Shown in pieces: positions 47,413 to 58,327 of a stretch of 64,000 nt of DNA. Every line of letters begins with the position of its first letter. Positions within the stretch are counted from its first letter, which is position 1. Below the pieces are notes generated by a model. It had not been told where the DNA came from, ran no database searches, and saw only the letters and a list, made by a program, of their open reading frames with translations. The position numbers and the translations under genes are program-made. Origin of the DNA: Pyrrhosoma nymphula (taxonomy: Eukaryota > Arthropoda > Insecta > Odonata > Coenagrionidae); contig OY754334.1 of assembly GCA_963573305.1 (NCBI GenBank), positions 92,811,848 to 92,875,847 of the forward strand. The letters run 5' to 3'.

Positions 47413-48360
47413 CAGGGTTGCTAAAAACCTGGAAAACCTGGATAAGTCACAAGCATCGAAAATGGGCCTGGAAAACCTGGAAAATACATGTAAAATAAGA
47501 TATTAGCCTTGAAATATTGCTTTTCCTAGTCAAAATCTGAGTGCTTTCAATAAGTGAGGAGTATCGTTTCAGGTACTGCCCGTTGGTGTGTGAACAGGTT
47601 TTTAGTGTCTTGCCTGAATGAGGCAGTGGAGCTCGTATTTGGTGTTTGTAGTTTATATTAATTATGCCCCTAAGTATGGAGAGAACAAGAAGGTAACCAC
47701 AATGTTTCAAATGCATGCAAGGTTATCTAATGTGCCTCCGTTTCATGGTCAGTAAAGAGTTACACTTGGGCAGACTAGCAGCCGGTAATCTGTCACCGAC
47801 TTGGGCGATGAGTCCACCACCAGAAAAGAACCATATTTCCCCCCAGAGCGATAGTGTTGCCTTTACATTTGTTGGAAAACTTTAGTTACCCATCATCGTC
47901 GGAGTAATCTACCTGCTAGGGGTAGGTTATGATGAAAGTCAGAGAAAATCCAACTGACTCTTATACGTGCACTGCTCTATCTACATCTAGTATTTCTTTC
48001 TTCATCTCAGCGTAAGTCCTACCTTTCTTCATCCCGTCCATAAAACCTATTCTCTTTCTTCCCCTTCCCCGCTTGTCCAACAAGCCATCACCCCTTATTA
48101 CACCTTTCAGCCACCTACCCTGCCTTCCCCTAATCTCATCCAAAAGTGTCCTCTCCTCACCAACTAGGTCAAGAACTTCCTCATTTGTCTTCCTAATCAC
48201 CCATAGTGCATCATTAATGTATGTTTTGCTATTCTGGCGTCTTCTTTGACATACAGACGTATGAAAGAATGGACATTTTCTCTTCGAAAAACGAAAATTT
48301 TGTCCTAAAAAACCTGGAAGAGCCCTGGAATTTCATTATCTCCTGTCTGTAGCAACCCTG
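47413..48360. mobile_element. Family C inverted-repeat element, copy 2
   Basis: Ends CAGGGTTGCTA and TAGCAACCCTG are exact inverted repeats. TAACT occurs on both sides (47408-47412 and 48361-48365) as a 5-bp target duplication. Next to each end lie cctggaaaa-type repeats. The interior shares cttgcctgaatgaggc and cccagagcgatag with copy 1. No transposase. Confidence 0.75.
47902..48200 (-). mobile_element. RTE-like family A copy inserted in family C copy 2
   Basis: Minus ORF 47961-48200 reads RKTNEEVLDLVGEERTLLDE, then IRGRQGRWLKGVIRG and RKRIGFMDGMKKGRTYAEMK, the intact terminal domain. The 3' tip (ggagtaatctacctgctagg) is at the left. 5'-truncated. Confidence 0.8.
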
Positions 48361-48365
48361 TAACT

Positions 48366-49507
48366 GCACATTTAGGAATCTTCCAATGTGCGAATATTAT
48401 TCTCTTAAGTAACTTACTTTAATTTAGCGCTGTGCTGGAATTGGTTGACGTAGAGGTGCATACGCGAGCGTAAGTTTGGTAGTAACATAGTTCTCCGCAT
48501 GACTACACTGTCAACGAAGTGTGGGACGCTCTGTACCAGCGTGTATACCGACCTGCGCGCATAACGCCTGTAAGCCAAAATAGCAGTGGGAATGCACGTC
48601 CGTACGAGTGTTAACTCTTAGTTCCTTATGTCGCCAAGTTAACAGTGGTTCGTGCGTTCATCGCGGTGGACGGGAAACCGGAAAAATGAAGCGCTATACT
48701 CAAGCTAGGCAAACAAAAGGACGTATGTTATTCTGCCTAATAAAGAGAGAGGAGTTTCCCATGCTTATGAAAAAATTCCAAATATTTCAAAGATTTTCAT
48801 GGTTACGGTACATTTTTATTGAAAATTTGATTTTAATACTCGCCGATTCCATTCCACACTTCTGTTTCTGAATTATCCTCTTCCGTGCAATTTGATGTAT
48901 CTATTCACAAACAAATGATGGCGGAAATGCGCACTGCTTTGCTGCGCTAAGAAAAATTGAACGTGTTCTAATTCTTACCGGAGCATGGAAATTGCAAGCG
49001 GTCATATCGTATGGCAGCAGTTGGCTAGCGATTTGGTTGTTCACACGAAGGAAGATACCGCTAGCCACTTCCCGCGCCAGCTCTGGCGCCAGAAATGTCG
49101 CAAGAGCTGGAGCGGGACTTTCAGGTGGCCTCGCCCGCCGTATTTGATTCCCTTTTTCCGACTTCGATTGTTTCCGCCTCCCGTCCTACTGTCCTTTTGT
49201 CTCCCTCGTGTCCTTCTGCTAATTTTCGATTACGATGCATCGGCGGGTGACCCCATTCTCCGACCAATGAGCAAGTGGCGCGTTATGCCGTCCCGAGAGC
49301 GTCGTATCCCACTCGCGTCTCCGAGCGACTAAACACGCGAGATCGTTTTCCTTTGATTGCCTCAACCTTTCCCTGCTGCAGGACGTGAATTCACGTCCAG
49401 CTGCTTGAACCCCTTCGGCCATCGTAATGGACATGGTATTTCATAAGTTTTTCTTTGATTTTATTACTAAACATTACGAATCTAATATAGAGCGTGGCCT
49501 AACTCTA
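48366..49507. other. Unassigned DNA
   Basis: No gene or repeat recognised; 48985-49332 is open (+, 115 codons) but has no known motif. Confidence 0.3.
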
Positions 49508-50212
49508 ATAGGTCGGAAACTTGGTCATTGCGGAGAGAGGATTCAGAATTTCTCTGCATAGTAGTCAAAATTCCTCTGCTTTAATTCGAATTTCGGATTA
49601 GCCTTGAACTCCTGGAGAGTTCTGAGGGCGATTCTACTTCTTTCTGAAAATGATTTCATATTTCTAGGTGGTATTTTAGACTGAAATGGCTTTTTTGGTG
49701 GGGACATCTAATGTGGAATTGCTCCTACCAAGGAAGCATTTTCGAAGAGAAGAGTTTTGATGAAAGGGGGTTGTGAGGAGAGAATTCAAGAAATTACTGG
49801 TGAAAACTCTATTGGAGCGTGGTGCTGTATTGGTCGGAAACGTGGTCATTGCGAAGGGAGGATGCACGTAGACTTACGGAATTTAAGATATGGATTTGGA
49901 GAGGGATGGAGAGGGTAAGCTGGGCGACGAGGAAGTATTGGATATGGTTGGAGAGGAGAGGAAATTGGTGGCGGAGGTTCGGAGAAGGCAGAAGGGATGG
50001 ATGGAGGAAGTTTGAGAGGAGAGGGCATGTTGAAGAATAAGTTGGATAAGAATTATGGACGAAACACGAAGAGTTAGACGACATGAGGAATTTAAGTGAG
50101 ATATGATGGTGAGCCATTTATAGGGAGGGAAAGTGAGTTGATGTCTAATTGTAAGAATATGGGATTTTACAGTAAGGACTGTCCAAAAACCTACCAATCA
50201 GCTGGTTGAATA
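49508..50212 (+). mobile_element. RTE-like family B copies on the + strand
   Basis: A short piece (ataggtcggaaacttggtca, 49508-49548) precedes a longer one (49645-50212). The latter carries the YLG/GDIKCR-equivalent region, the RT tail (SETWSLRREDARRLTEFKIW, then RGMERVSWATRK), 3' UTR and the tip gactgtccaaaaacctacca, then atcagctggttgaatac. Frameshifts break the ORF. Confidence 0.75.
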
Positions 50213-51054
50213 CCCAAATGAATAATGATTACCTTTTAGTCGCGTTAAATGTAATGGTTCATTGTAAATGTACATTTTTACAGTTACACTATTTGAATTA
50301 AAAATCCTGCAAAACTTTCCTGCACAAAACTGCGTCCATTATGATGAACGCCAATACCATTTTCATTTTTCATTTAAGTATTCTACTATCTGATTGGTAA
50401 GTTCTTGGAAAGACCCCATCCTGCATCCCAAAATCTGAACATTAGATCGCTCTTAAATTAATATCTGCCGGTCGTGAATTGACGTCCTGCCGCATTGCAA
50501 TAATGCTTGAAACATAGGCTTGCCGTTGAATGTGTTTGCGAATGCATTCAATCCCTTCCATATGGATTCACTAATTTCTCCCCTCTCGCCCGGTGGAAGG
50601 AAAGAGTCGGTTATCATTTAGAATATCGATAATCAGGAAAAGTCTCGATAATCGTAAGGTGTCCTATAGTGTGTCTTTATCCTTATCCCGATAATAAAAC
50701 CGGTCTCTGCTTGGAAGGGAAGATTCGCCTCCTTTATATGTTCAAGTTTTTATTCCCTTATTTCTGTCCGGAAACTGCTAAAAAATCAACCGTTTCCTTA
50801 TAAATGCGAATTAGATTTCTCATTCCCTTACTGAGCCCTCTACTATTTCACGGATTGGGCTTATAGATTCAATTATTAGAGTTTCGTCTTGTTGTGCTCT
50901 CTGTAATTTTATTTCTCCACCGGTGAGATGGTTTCGACATGCCAAGGACTCTAGAGCATAAATTAACGAATAAAAAATGGGAATTTCTTAAAGTGAAAAG
51001 AGATACCTATAGCTTTCCAGTCACGAGTGAAGGTGCATTCATAAATCAATGCAA
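50213..51054. other. Mostly unassigned, with a B 3' tip
   Basis: 50374-50470 is a minus-sense B tip (attctactatctgattggta, agttcttggaaagacccc). The remainder shows nothing recognisable. Confidence 0.4.
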
Positions 51055-51150
51055 TTAGCAGGCCCGGTTAACCTGACAAAAAGCTTGCCCCCTATCTATC
51101 ACAACGGTCACGGGTTCGAGCCCCGCCTCGAGGCTGAGAGTTGCTATTCA
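51055..51150 (+). mobile_element. tRNA-like SINE fragment
   Basis: cccggttaacctgacaaa followed by a B-box-like cacgggttcgagccccgc at 51110-51127. No full tRNA cloverleaf. Confidence 0.45.
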
Positions 51151-51239
51151 ACGGTTATGTCCATGTCAGTAGGCTTTAGCTTATGTATAAAACTGATGAT
51201 ATCAGGCCTGACCTCGTGGAAAATATGGATATCCATGTG

Positions 51240-51296
51240 GAGAAAATCACCTTTGTTACTTCCGAGTTTTGTGGAAATAACAAAGGTGGTTTTCTC
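51240..51296. repeat. Imperfect hairpin, 24-bp arms
   Basis: gagaaaatcacctttgttac plus ttcc (51240-51263) pairs with 51273-51296 with two mismatches around a 9-base loop. Seen directly. Confidence 0.8.
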
Positions 51297-52269
51297 ATCG
51301 TGCTTATGTGTTTATTCTTTTCTCGTGAAGCAATATCACAACGTGACTCAGTCTGTGTGCAAGCGGAATCCATATGCACATCGAATGAGTTCGTTCATTT
51401 TATCAATGGAAACTTACACGCGTGTTGATTTGCGGTTGTGCTTGCGTCACTTAGGCATCTATGCAACGTGCAGTGTTGGAGACTTCGCTGAACTACTGGT
51501 TTCTGTTTTTATCACATTAAAAAATTAGAATGGGGAATGTCCTCCTATCCACGGATACAAAAAGGAATCCGACAGTGTTCCGTTCAGGTATATCGCCAGA
51601 ATTTCTTTTTTCCCTGGCGGCGAAGATGTTCTGTGAAAGACGGCGGAGGGTTCGTGGGAGCGCTGGAACGCGAATGCGTTGACCCCTTCGGGCCGCCCAG
51701 AGAGCAGAGCCCATTATTATTGCCGCGGAGCACACGAACTGGGCGTTCAAGCGTTACGGGCTCAGAGCCTCTCTGTTCCTAGCATCGGAGCGAAGGCTTC
51801 TCTTCCTCGCGCAGTCTCTCGTCCGCCTCCCCACTTTAATAACTCGGCAGTGTGAGTGAGAGAGAAAGAAACCGTTAAGAAACGCAGTTTTGAAAAAAAA
51901 GAAAGCATCTTCGCCACTCGCGGTGATACATTTCCGCCCACGAAGACAAAGTTAAACTCTCCCAACCAGCGTTTCTCTTGAGATCGCCTCTAAAACGCTA
52001 TTAATGCCGATCGAGATCTACTTCTTGCGAGAGGCACTGAATTATCCAGCTCGGAATGTGTGTATTGGTGCAGAAAAAGTATTGGCATTCACCACCGGAG
52101 AATTAGATGTTACTGAGGAAAAGTATTGACTACCCGAGGGACCTCTGAAGGGACACTTTGTTCCACCCATTTTGTATGCTTTCCTCCTCCGTGCTGCAAG
52201 TGCCGCCAAGTTTCGATACCCTTACGCACTTTTGACGTGAAGTGTCTTGTTAATTACGTCAATTTTTTG
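51297..52269. other. Unassigned DNA
   Basis: 51580-51830 is G+C-rich with opposing short frames; no gene recognised. Confidence 0.3.
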
Positions 52270-52405
52270 CAGAGGGTGGTGTCTTAAACTGCTAATCCGA
52301 AGTTAGTGGGTTCGGTTTTGCGACGTCCCCGGTGGCGGCGGTGTCAATTCCTCGCTTGCCAACTTCAGTGTCGTAAGTTCCAGTCCCGCTATGGTGTATT
52401 TTCAC
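52270..52405 (+). mobile_element. Possible tRNA-like SINE
   Basis: Two weak pol III-like blocks: ggtggcggcggtgtcaattc (A-box-like) and gtcgtaagttccagtcccgc (B-box-like). Weaker than the other SINE calls. Confidence 0.35.
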
Positions 52406-52664
52406 CTCCCAGGGCGTGTTTATATTTGTCAGTGGCTTTTTTCTATTATATTACATCATGTAAAACGCCCTTGACGCTGTTTTGAGGGAAGTGTAATATG
52501 ATTTTTTTAAATCCGAACGGATAAAACCTGTCTGTGGCTGGTGGCGATGAAACAGATTTGCGTTTGCCAAACATTTCGTTGTAGCTCGAAAAGTGCAAGC
52601 GATATGGAAACGGGCCATGTTCCATTCAAGAGAGGGAGAAATAAATGAATTAATATATCTAGTC
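52406..52664. other. Unassigned DNA
   Basis: Nothing recognised. Confidence 0.3.
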
Positions 52665-52990
52665 ATCGTGAGATGTGGTGGACGGAAAGGAACACAAACG
52701 AGGTATTGTTGGTAAAGAAAGGAAACTTCTGAATGAGATTAAGATGAGGCAAAGTAGGTGGTTGGAATAGGTAATGAGGGGCGAAGGGTTGCTGAAGGCC
52801 GTAATAGAGAGGAGGATGTTGGGTAAGCGAGGAAGGGGAAAGAAGAGAATTGGTTTTATGGATGGGATGAGGAAGAGTAGGACGTACGCTGAGATAAAGA
52901 AGTAAATATAATGGGAAAATAGGGCACTCCACGTGTAAAAATATATAGGGTTTTTCACACTTTCAATGGGACTTACCTTTGACAGGTATG
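52665..52990 (+). mobile_element. RTE-like family A fragment
   Basis: gagatgtggtggacggaaag, gaaacttctgaatgagatta, ggttgctgaaggccgtaata, ggattttatgg-type tail (ggttttatggatgggatgag), and ggcactccacgtgtaaaaat at the ORF end. Confidence 0.75.
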
Positions 52991-53664
52991 TTTCCTTAAT
53001 CTAATCTTAAAGCCACCTTTTATTTATGGCGTCGTCGCATGAAAGAAGACGGCTGACGAGTATAGGGGTAGCAAATATTTGGCAATCAAAGAAAACAAAA
53101 GATAATTTGTGAAACTGATCAATTATTGCAATTCAGGGAAATATCTAAGCATATCAACTTATATTAGTGAATACCTACAAAAGCAGGCACCATATTGAAA
53201 GAGCATCACATTCGGAATATAATAAGCACAGAAAGCTCACAAAATTAATATGATAGCAATAAATGATGGAACACCTAACTATCGGACCTCTCTATCTGAA
53301 TCCTCATGGGTGTCGTTGTGAGACAGTGTCGACGTGTAATTCGCCCTTATTTGACGATGATGGGCGCTCATCAGCGTCGCCTCATGCCGTCGCTGGTGAA
53401 AAACAAAAGAGAGTAACTCCGCGTCTGCCGATTTCTTCGCCGAGCTGCGAGTGACGTGGTCGCATAACTTATAAGTGACGGTCGTCTCTGTCGCTAAGGA
53501 CGCGGAGACATGAATATGTATGGCGTGGTAGGTGTCGTTGGGATGACTGGAGGAGGGAGGCGAAATTCTTGCTCGGTTTTGAGCTCACTCCGAGGTAGCT
53601 GGAGGATAAGATGAAAAAGTAAATTTCGTATTTTGGCGAAAGTGGACCAATGTTAATCTTCATC
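52991..53664. other. Unassigned DNA
   Basis: No gene or repeat recognised. Confidence 0.3.
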
Positions 53665-54140
53665 TACGTGGTACTCCTACCCATAGATGGAGAATTGAGC
53701 TGGTGAAACAAGCGTTTAGCAAAAGGAAGGAGGTGATGACTGGGACTTTGGGTAAGAATTTAAGTATGAAGCTAGCGCAGAGATTTGTATGGAGTGCAGC
53801 GTTGTATGGCGCAGAAACGTGAACTTTCAGAAAGGGAGACGAGAATAGGCTGCGGGCGTTTGAGATGTGGTGTGTAGAAGAATGGAGAAAATACCGGAGA
53901 TGGAAAGTAAGAATAACCAGGAAGCGCTTGGTATTGAGGGTGAGGAGATGAAACTTCTGAATTAGATTAGTGGGAGGCATGGTAGGTGGCTGGAAGGGAT
54001 TATGAGGGGCGACGGGTTGCTGAAGTCCGTGATAGATGGAATGATGTTGGGCAGGCGGGGAAGGAGGAGGAGAATAGGTTTTATGTACGGCATTAAAAGA
54101 GGTAGGACCTACGCTGAGATGAAGAAAGATGGCGTAAGGA
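53665..54140 (+). mobile_element. RTE-like family A fragment, convergent with the next copy
   Basis: Begins upstream of the YGAETW-equivalent (tggagtgcagcgttgtatgg, cgcagaaacgtgaactttca) and runs to cgctgagatgaagaaagatg. Stops and frameshifts throughout. Confidence 0.75.
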
Positions 54141-54274
54141 ATGGTAGTGTACCGAATGATGACGCGTGTAATCACTGATTTGGATTTGGTTTTGTATAGG
54201 TGTAGCAAAACTTGATGGCACTCAATTGTGTAGAAAGAGGTCCCCCGAGGAGTCCGTCGATACCTCTGCTCGCT

Positions 54275-54775
54275 CATCATCATCATCATCTGAGTAATCT
54301 ACCGGCTGAAGGTAGGTTATGTTGAAAGTCAGAGAATATCCAACGGACTCTTAGTCCTGCAATGCTCTATCTACCTCTAGTATTACTTTCTTCATTTCAG
54401 TGTAAGTCCTACTTTTCTTCATCCCGTCCATAAAACCTATTCTCTTTCTTCCCCTTCCCCGCTTGCCCAACATCCTTTCCTCTATCACGGCCTTCAGCAA
54501 ACCATCACTCCTCATTACCCCTTCCAGCCACCTACCCTGCCTTCCCCTAATCTCATCCAGAAGTTTCCTCTTCTCACCAATTCGGTGAAGAACGTCCTCA
54601 TCTGTCTTCCTTTCCGTCCACCGCACCTTCTCCATCCTCATCCACACCCACATCTCCAACGCCTTCAGCCAATTTTCGTCTTCCTTTCTCAAGGTCCACG
54701 TTTCCAGCCCATACAACGCCACACTCCATATAAAGCTCCTCACCGCCCGCTCAATAGCCCTTGACCTACAATCAC
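54275..54775 (-). mobile_element. RTE-like family A, best-preserved copy, with (ATG)n tail
   Basis: Minus strand: coding tail, 3' UTR (ggattctctgactttcaaca-type sequence), the tip ccggtagattactcag and a (GAT)n/(ATG)n tail at 54275-54290. Short trinucleotide tails in place of poly(A) are typical of RTE-clade elements (family knowledge). 5'-truncated near 54775. Confidence 0.85.
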
Positions 54776-54809
54776 CGGCATCAGACTCTCCACTGTCGAG
54801 TACCACCAA
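54351..54809 (-). pseudogene. C-terminal fragment of an RTE-like reverse transcriptase
   Basis: Open for 152 codons on the minus strand. About the first 15 residues are non-homologous readthrough; then ERAVRSFIWSVALYGLETWT, LRKEDENWLKALEMWVWMRM, EKVRWTERKTDEDVLHRIGE, KRKLLDEIRGRQGRWLEGVM and RGRKRIGFMDGMKK. This is the domain downstream of the RT thumb in RTE/BovB-type proteins. No endonuclease or catalytic YxDD box is present, so it is a truncated, non-functional copy. It is the best reference for all A fragments in the window. Confidence 0.8.
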
Positions 54810-55427
54810 CTTCCGCTATGCCTATATCAAGGGATGCTTGTCTTTCTACGAGTTCTCGAAAAATAGTCGTCGGTCGTGCTTGCTCCCCCCCCTTACCCCC
54901 TTCTGCTAGGGTAGTAGCGCGGCGCGGTGTCAGTGACGTTAAGAAGACGCGGATGTAGTTGTAGTTGCCGTAGTCAGTCGATGTGCTCGATACATTTACA
55001 CGAGAGAGAGGAGGATGAGGCGATGGAGGGCGAAGGCGGCGGGAGGCGTTGGTTGCGGTGATTTTCGCTGAGGCGCAATGCGGCAATCCCGACTCGCGGA
55101 CGCCAAAAAGCAATTGGTCGAGATGTGGACAGGCGGGGGGCGGGGGATTGGGATTCGGATGCGATTGGATGGGAAGCATTATAAGATGAAGGAGAAAAAG
55201 GAGGAGTCGGAGAGAAAACACGATCGAGGGCTCCCCATTCACTCGCGCTCCACCCTCCCACTAGGGGCACCACTTCATTTCCTCTCTCACGAATCGTGAG
55301 TGGGGTCTCATTTCCCCTCGGCGAAGTCGCGGCGGAAGGGGATTGGAAACAGTGGGGACGGGACTAAACGCACGACTAGAAGAAGGCAGCATTTAAGGTT
55401 ACAGATTTCTAGGCACCATACATGCAC
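54810..55427. other. G+C-rich unassigned stretch
   Basis: CpG-containing, with overlapping frames on both strands (54781-55242 -, 55078-55299 +) that give low-complexity peptides. No gene recognised. Confidence 0.35.
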
Positions 55428-56255
55428 GTGGCTCAATTTGAAGTGCAGCGTTGTGTGGTGAAGAAACGTGGGACTCATTTCAACTCCTTTGCGGGGTTAT
55501 CTCTGAAGATTCCTGACTTCACTGCAATGGAAGTTTCAGTTACTTCCCAACTTACAACCGCTTTCCTTTCTCTAAGCGTCACATAAATAATGAGATTCTC
55601 TCGGACAAAGAAAGCGAGGCTCGACATAAAAGTAGGAGGGCACGAAATGGATCAAGAAGAGCCATTTAAACATAGGGTATTACGTTAGAAGGAAATGGAC
55701 ATAGCAGAAAATACATGGATAATTGTACAAGCAAAATAAATTTTTCGCATAGAAGGGAACTGATGTCGGGAATCTGGAGAACGATATAAAGAAGAGGCCG
55801 GAGAAGTGCCTAGTATGGAGTGTAGCGCTGGGTGGTGAAGAAAAGTAGACTCTGAGAGGAAGATAAGAATTGGATGCTGGCGTTTGAGGATGTGGGTGTG
55901 AAGGAGAATGGAGAAAGTACATTGGACGGAAAGGAAGACGAACGAGGAAGTGCTTGGTATGGTGGGTGAGGCGAGGAGACTTGTGGAGGAGATGAGGAGG
56001 AGACAGAGTGTGCGGTTGGATCAGGTGATGAGGGGCGAAGGGATGCTGAAGGCCGTGATAGAGGGGGGACGTGGGGTAAATGGAGAAGGGAAAGAAAGGG
56101 AAAGGCGTTATGGACGAGATGAAGAGGGGTAGGACGTATGCTGAGATTGAGAAAGAAATGATATCGGAAGATGAGAACCTGCGCCTGTAAAAATCTGGAG
56201 GATTTTTACTCTATTCCTTGTTAACCTACCTTAACCAGTAGATTACTCTAATAAT
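55428..56255 (+). mobile_element. RTE-like family A, long + strand copy
   Basis: A short trace at 55428-55475 (gaagtgcagcgttgtgtggt), then 55585-55680 (codes MRFSRTKKARLDIKVGGHEM), then 55800-56255, which encodes MEKVHWTERKTNEEVLGMVG, LLKAVIEG-type and RYGRDEEG-type tails. The tip is taccttaaccagtagattac. Internal gaps and frameshifts; the 5' half is lost. Confidence 0.75.
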
Positions 56256-56959
56256 AACTTCATGCGATCTGTGAGTGCGCGTTTGTATTGGTAATTTTCT
56301 CTCAGAGGCATAATAATTCTGTGGTGACAGGCCTCTCCAATACTATTAGTAATGAATCCCCAGTACGTTATTCTCAGCACAACTAATTTATTATTCCCGA
56401 ACGAATAAGAACTCGACTTGTGATTGCTTCTGGGCATTCCCGCGTGGACAATACCGACTGTCTCTTGTCCGGAGTCCTCCGCGATGTGATTGCGGAACTG
56501 TATGTTGTTGTGGTGGGATGGAGAAACCGGTCGCTCGCTCCAAAATTGCCCTCAGCCGATCACTCACCTTCGGTCGCCGGGTGTAGGCAGGTACCTGCCT
56601 ACCTACACATCTCCGCCCGAAATCGTCCCCAGTGGGCCATCATTTTCCTCTCATCGGTCGAGCCATAAATAAATGGACGAGGAGTTAATTCGGGTCGACT
56701 TGTTCAGGAGCACGCGACTGCGCTCGTAATTTCCGGTTCAATTTTTTCCTTTAATTTTGGCGTATCGGACGGAGGAAGTTGAAGTACGAGGTTGTTTTTT
56801 TCCCTCCCGGTTGCGAGTGGAACGAAAAATAAATAGTAATGCGCGGAGATCGCCTGGCCAGCCACTCTGACGCTGGGATCGTAACGGTGTTTTTTCCTCT
56901 TGTTGAAATGAAGGAAACACGATTGCTGACATTTCAGTGAACTACGATGATCAAAAATA
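56256..56959. other. Unassigned DNA
   Basis: Contains a perfect 20-bp palindrome at 56583-56602 and otherwise nothing I recognise. Confidence 0.35.
56583..56602. repeat. Perfect 20-bp palindrome
   Basis: GTAGGCAGGTACCTGCCTAC equals its own reverse complement. Confidence 0.9.
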
Positions 56960-57420
56960 GGTATCCCACCAGTTTACATAGTACTCGTTTGGTCAGTCCT
57001 TATTTTAACTTACTCATTTGTGGGACATATTTTCACTTTCCTGTTCATTAGTTGCTGGGCACCTGGTCTTTTCAACGTTCCACATACTTCGAATAAACTA
57101 TTCTCGGGATTTCCACCGGTTAAATTGGTAAAAAGTACCGATGTTTCGACGGACGACTCGTCCGTCGTCTTTTTACCCTGAAGACGATGAACGAGTCTAC
57201 CGTCGTAACGTCGGTACTTCTTACCAATTTAACCCGGTGGAAATCCCGAGAAGAATATACCCAAAGTATTAAATGTTTTTTGTTCCACATTTTGTCTGCC
57301 TCTCCTTTTTACGCCCACAATTTCTATCTTCTTCTGTACTGTACTCCCCCCAATCTCCGTCTTCAACCTGAGTATTTTCAAAAGAAATTGCGATTCTTAA
57401 TTATGGGGCTATTGTTATTA
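56960..57420 (-). mobile_element. RTE-like family B fragment interrupted by palindrome P2
   Basis: Decayed minus-sense B tip (cccaccagtttacatagtac) and UTR to about 57085, resuming at 57258 (tttttacgcccacaatttct, atcttcttctgtactgtact) on the far side of P2. Confidence 0.5.
57099..57257. mobile_element. Palindromic element P2
   Basis: Left arm 57099-57160 and right arm 57192-57257 are inverted copies (ctcgggatttccaccggtta; aattggtaaaaagtaccgat and complements) with a few mismatches. The loop side has ccctgaagacgatgaacgag; the complement of the left arm has gacgagtcgtccgtcgaaac. No coding capacity. Confidence 0.75.
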
Positions 57421-57895
57421 GAGGTGATCTACCGGTAAAGTTAGGTTTTTGATGGAAGAGAGTACAAATTTCCAAGTTTTTTACAAGCTCTGGACCCTTT
57501 CTCCTTACACGATATCCTTCTTTGGCTCGACGTACTTTCTACCCCTGTTCATTTCATCCATGAAGCTTATTCTCTTTCATCCTCTTCTACGCTTACTCTG
57601 CTTCCTCCCCTCTGTCACGGTCTTCAGCAACAACTCACCCCTCATCACTTGTACCAGCTTCGTACTCTGACTCCTTCGAGTCTCCTCCAGGAATATCATC
57701 TCCTCGCCTGCCATGTCGAGCGCTTCTTCTTTGTTCGTCTTCTCTTCCGTCCATCTCTCCTTCTTCGTTCTCCTCCACGCCCACATCTCAAAAGCCTTCA
57801 TTCAATTATCATCGTCTTTCCTCACAGTCCGCGTTTATATGACATACAACGCCACACCTCGGATCAGACTCTTCGGTTGTCTTCTCTGTTCATTC
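57421..57895 (-). mobile_element. RTE-like family A fragment
   Basis: The minus ORF at 57577-57801 reads MKAFEMWAWRRTKKERWTEE, then ALDMAGEEMIFLEETRRSQS. The 3' tip (gaggtgatctaccggtaaag) is at the left end. Confidence 0.75.
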
Positions 57896-58112
57896 TCAAC
57901 TATTTTTTTTACCCTTATATGGCAATTAAAAATCTCAAATCGGCTCACTCCCCGATCATTCCAGCTTTCGCGAATTGTCGTTTGCTATGGTTTCCCGCAA
58001 CCCGTGCAATGACGTGGCCGACGACGTTTCGTAGTTTACGAAGCTTGAACGAGATTTTACCCTAGTCATAATAGTGACCATGTTGGATTTTTTTTTATTT
58101 AAGCAACTGTAA

Positions 58113-58327
58113 AGGCCGTTTTACACGGTACATTTGTTTGTACAAACTCTTCCGTGAACTCTTGCATGAGGCAAAATGTATCGTGTAAAGCGGCAAATTG
58201 TATGAACGCTTGTGCGAATGTCTCAATGCCTGCACGGGAAATAGAACCTGTTCTAATTTCGTTGAGACAAACGTACAATCTCACGTACATACGTTTGTAC
58301 AAAATCTTTCATCGTGTAAGACGACCT
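58113..58327 (+). mobile_element. MITE family M, copy 1 (intact)
   Basis: 215 bp with inverted ends aggccgttttacacg and cgtgtaagacgacct, and TAA on each side (58110-58112 and 58328-58330). It lies inside D copy 4. A TAA duplication suggests PIF/Harbinger-type mobilisation (inference). It serves as the uninterrupted reference for M copy 2. Confidence 0.8.
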
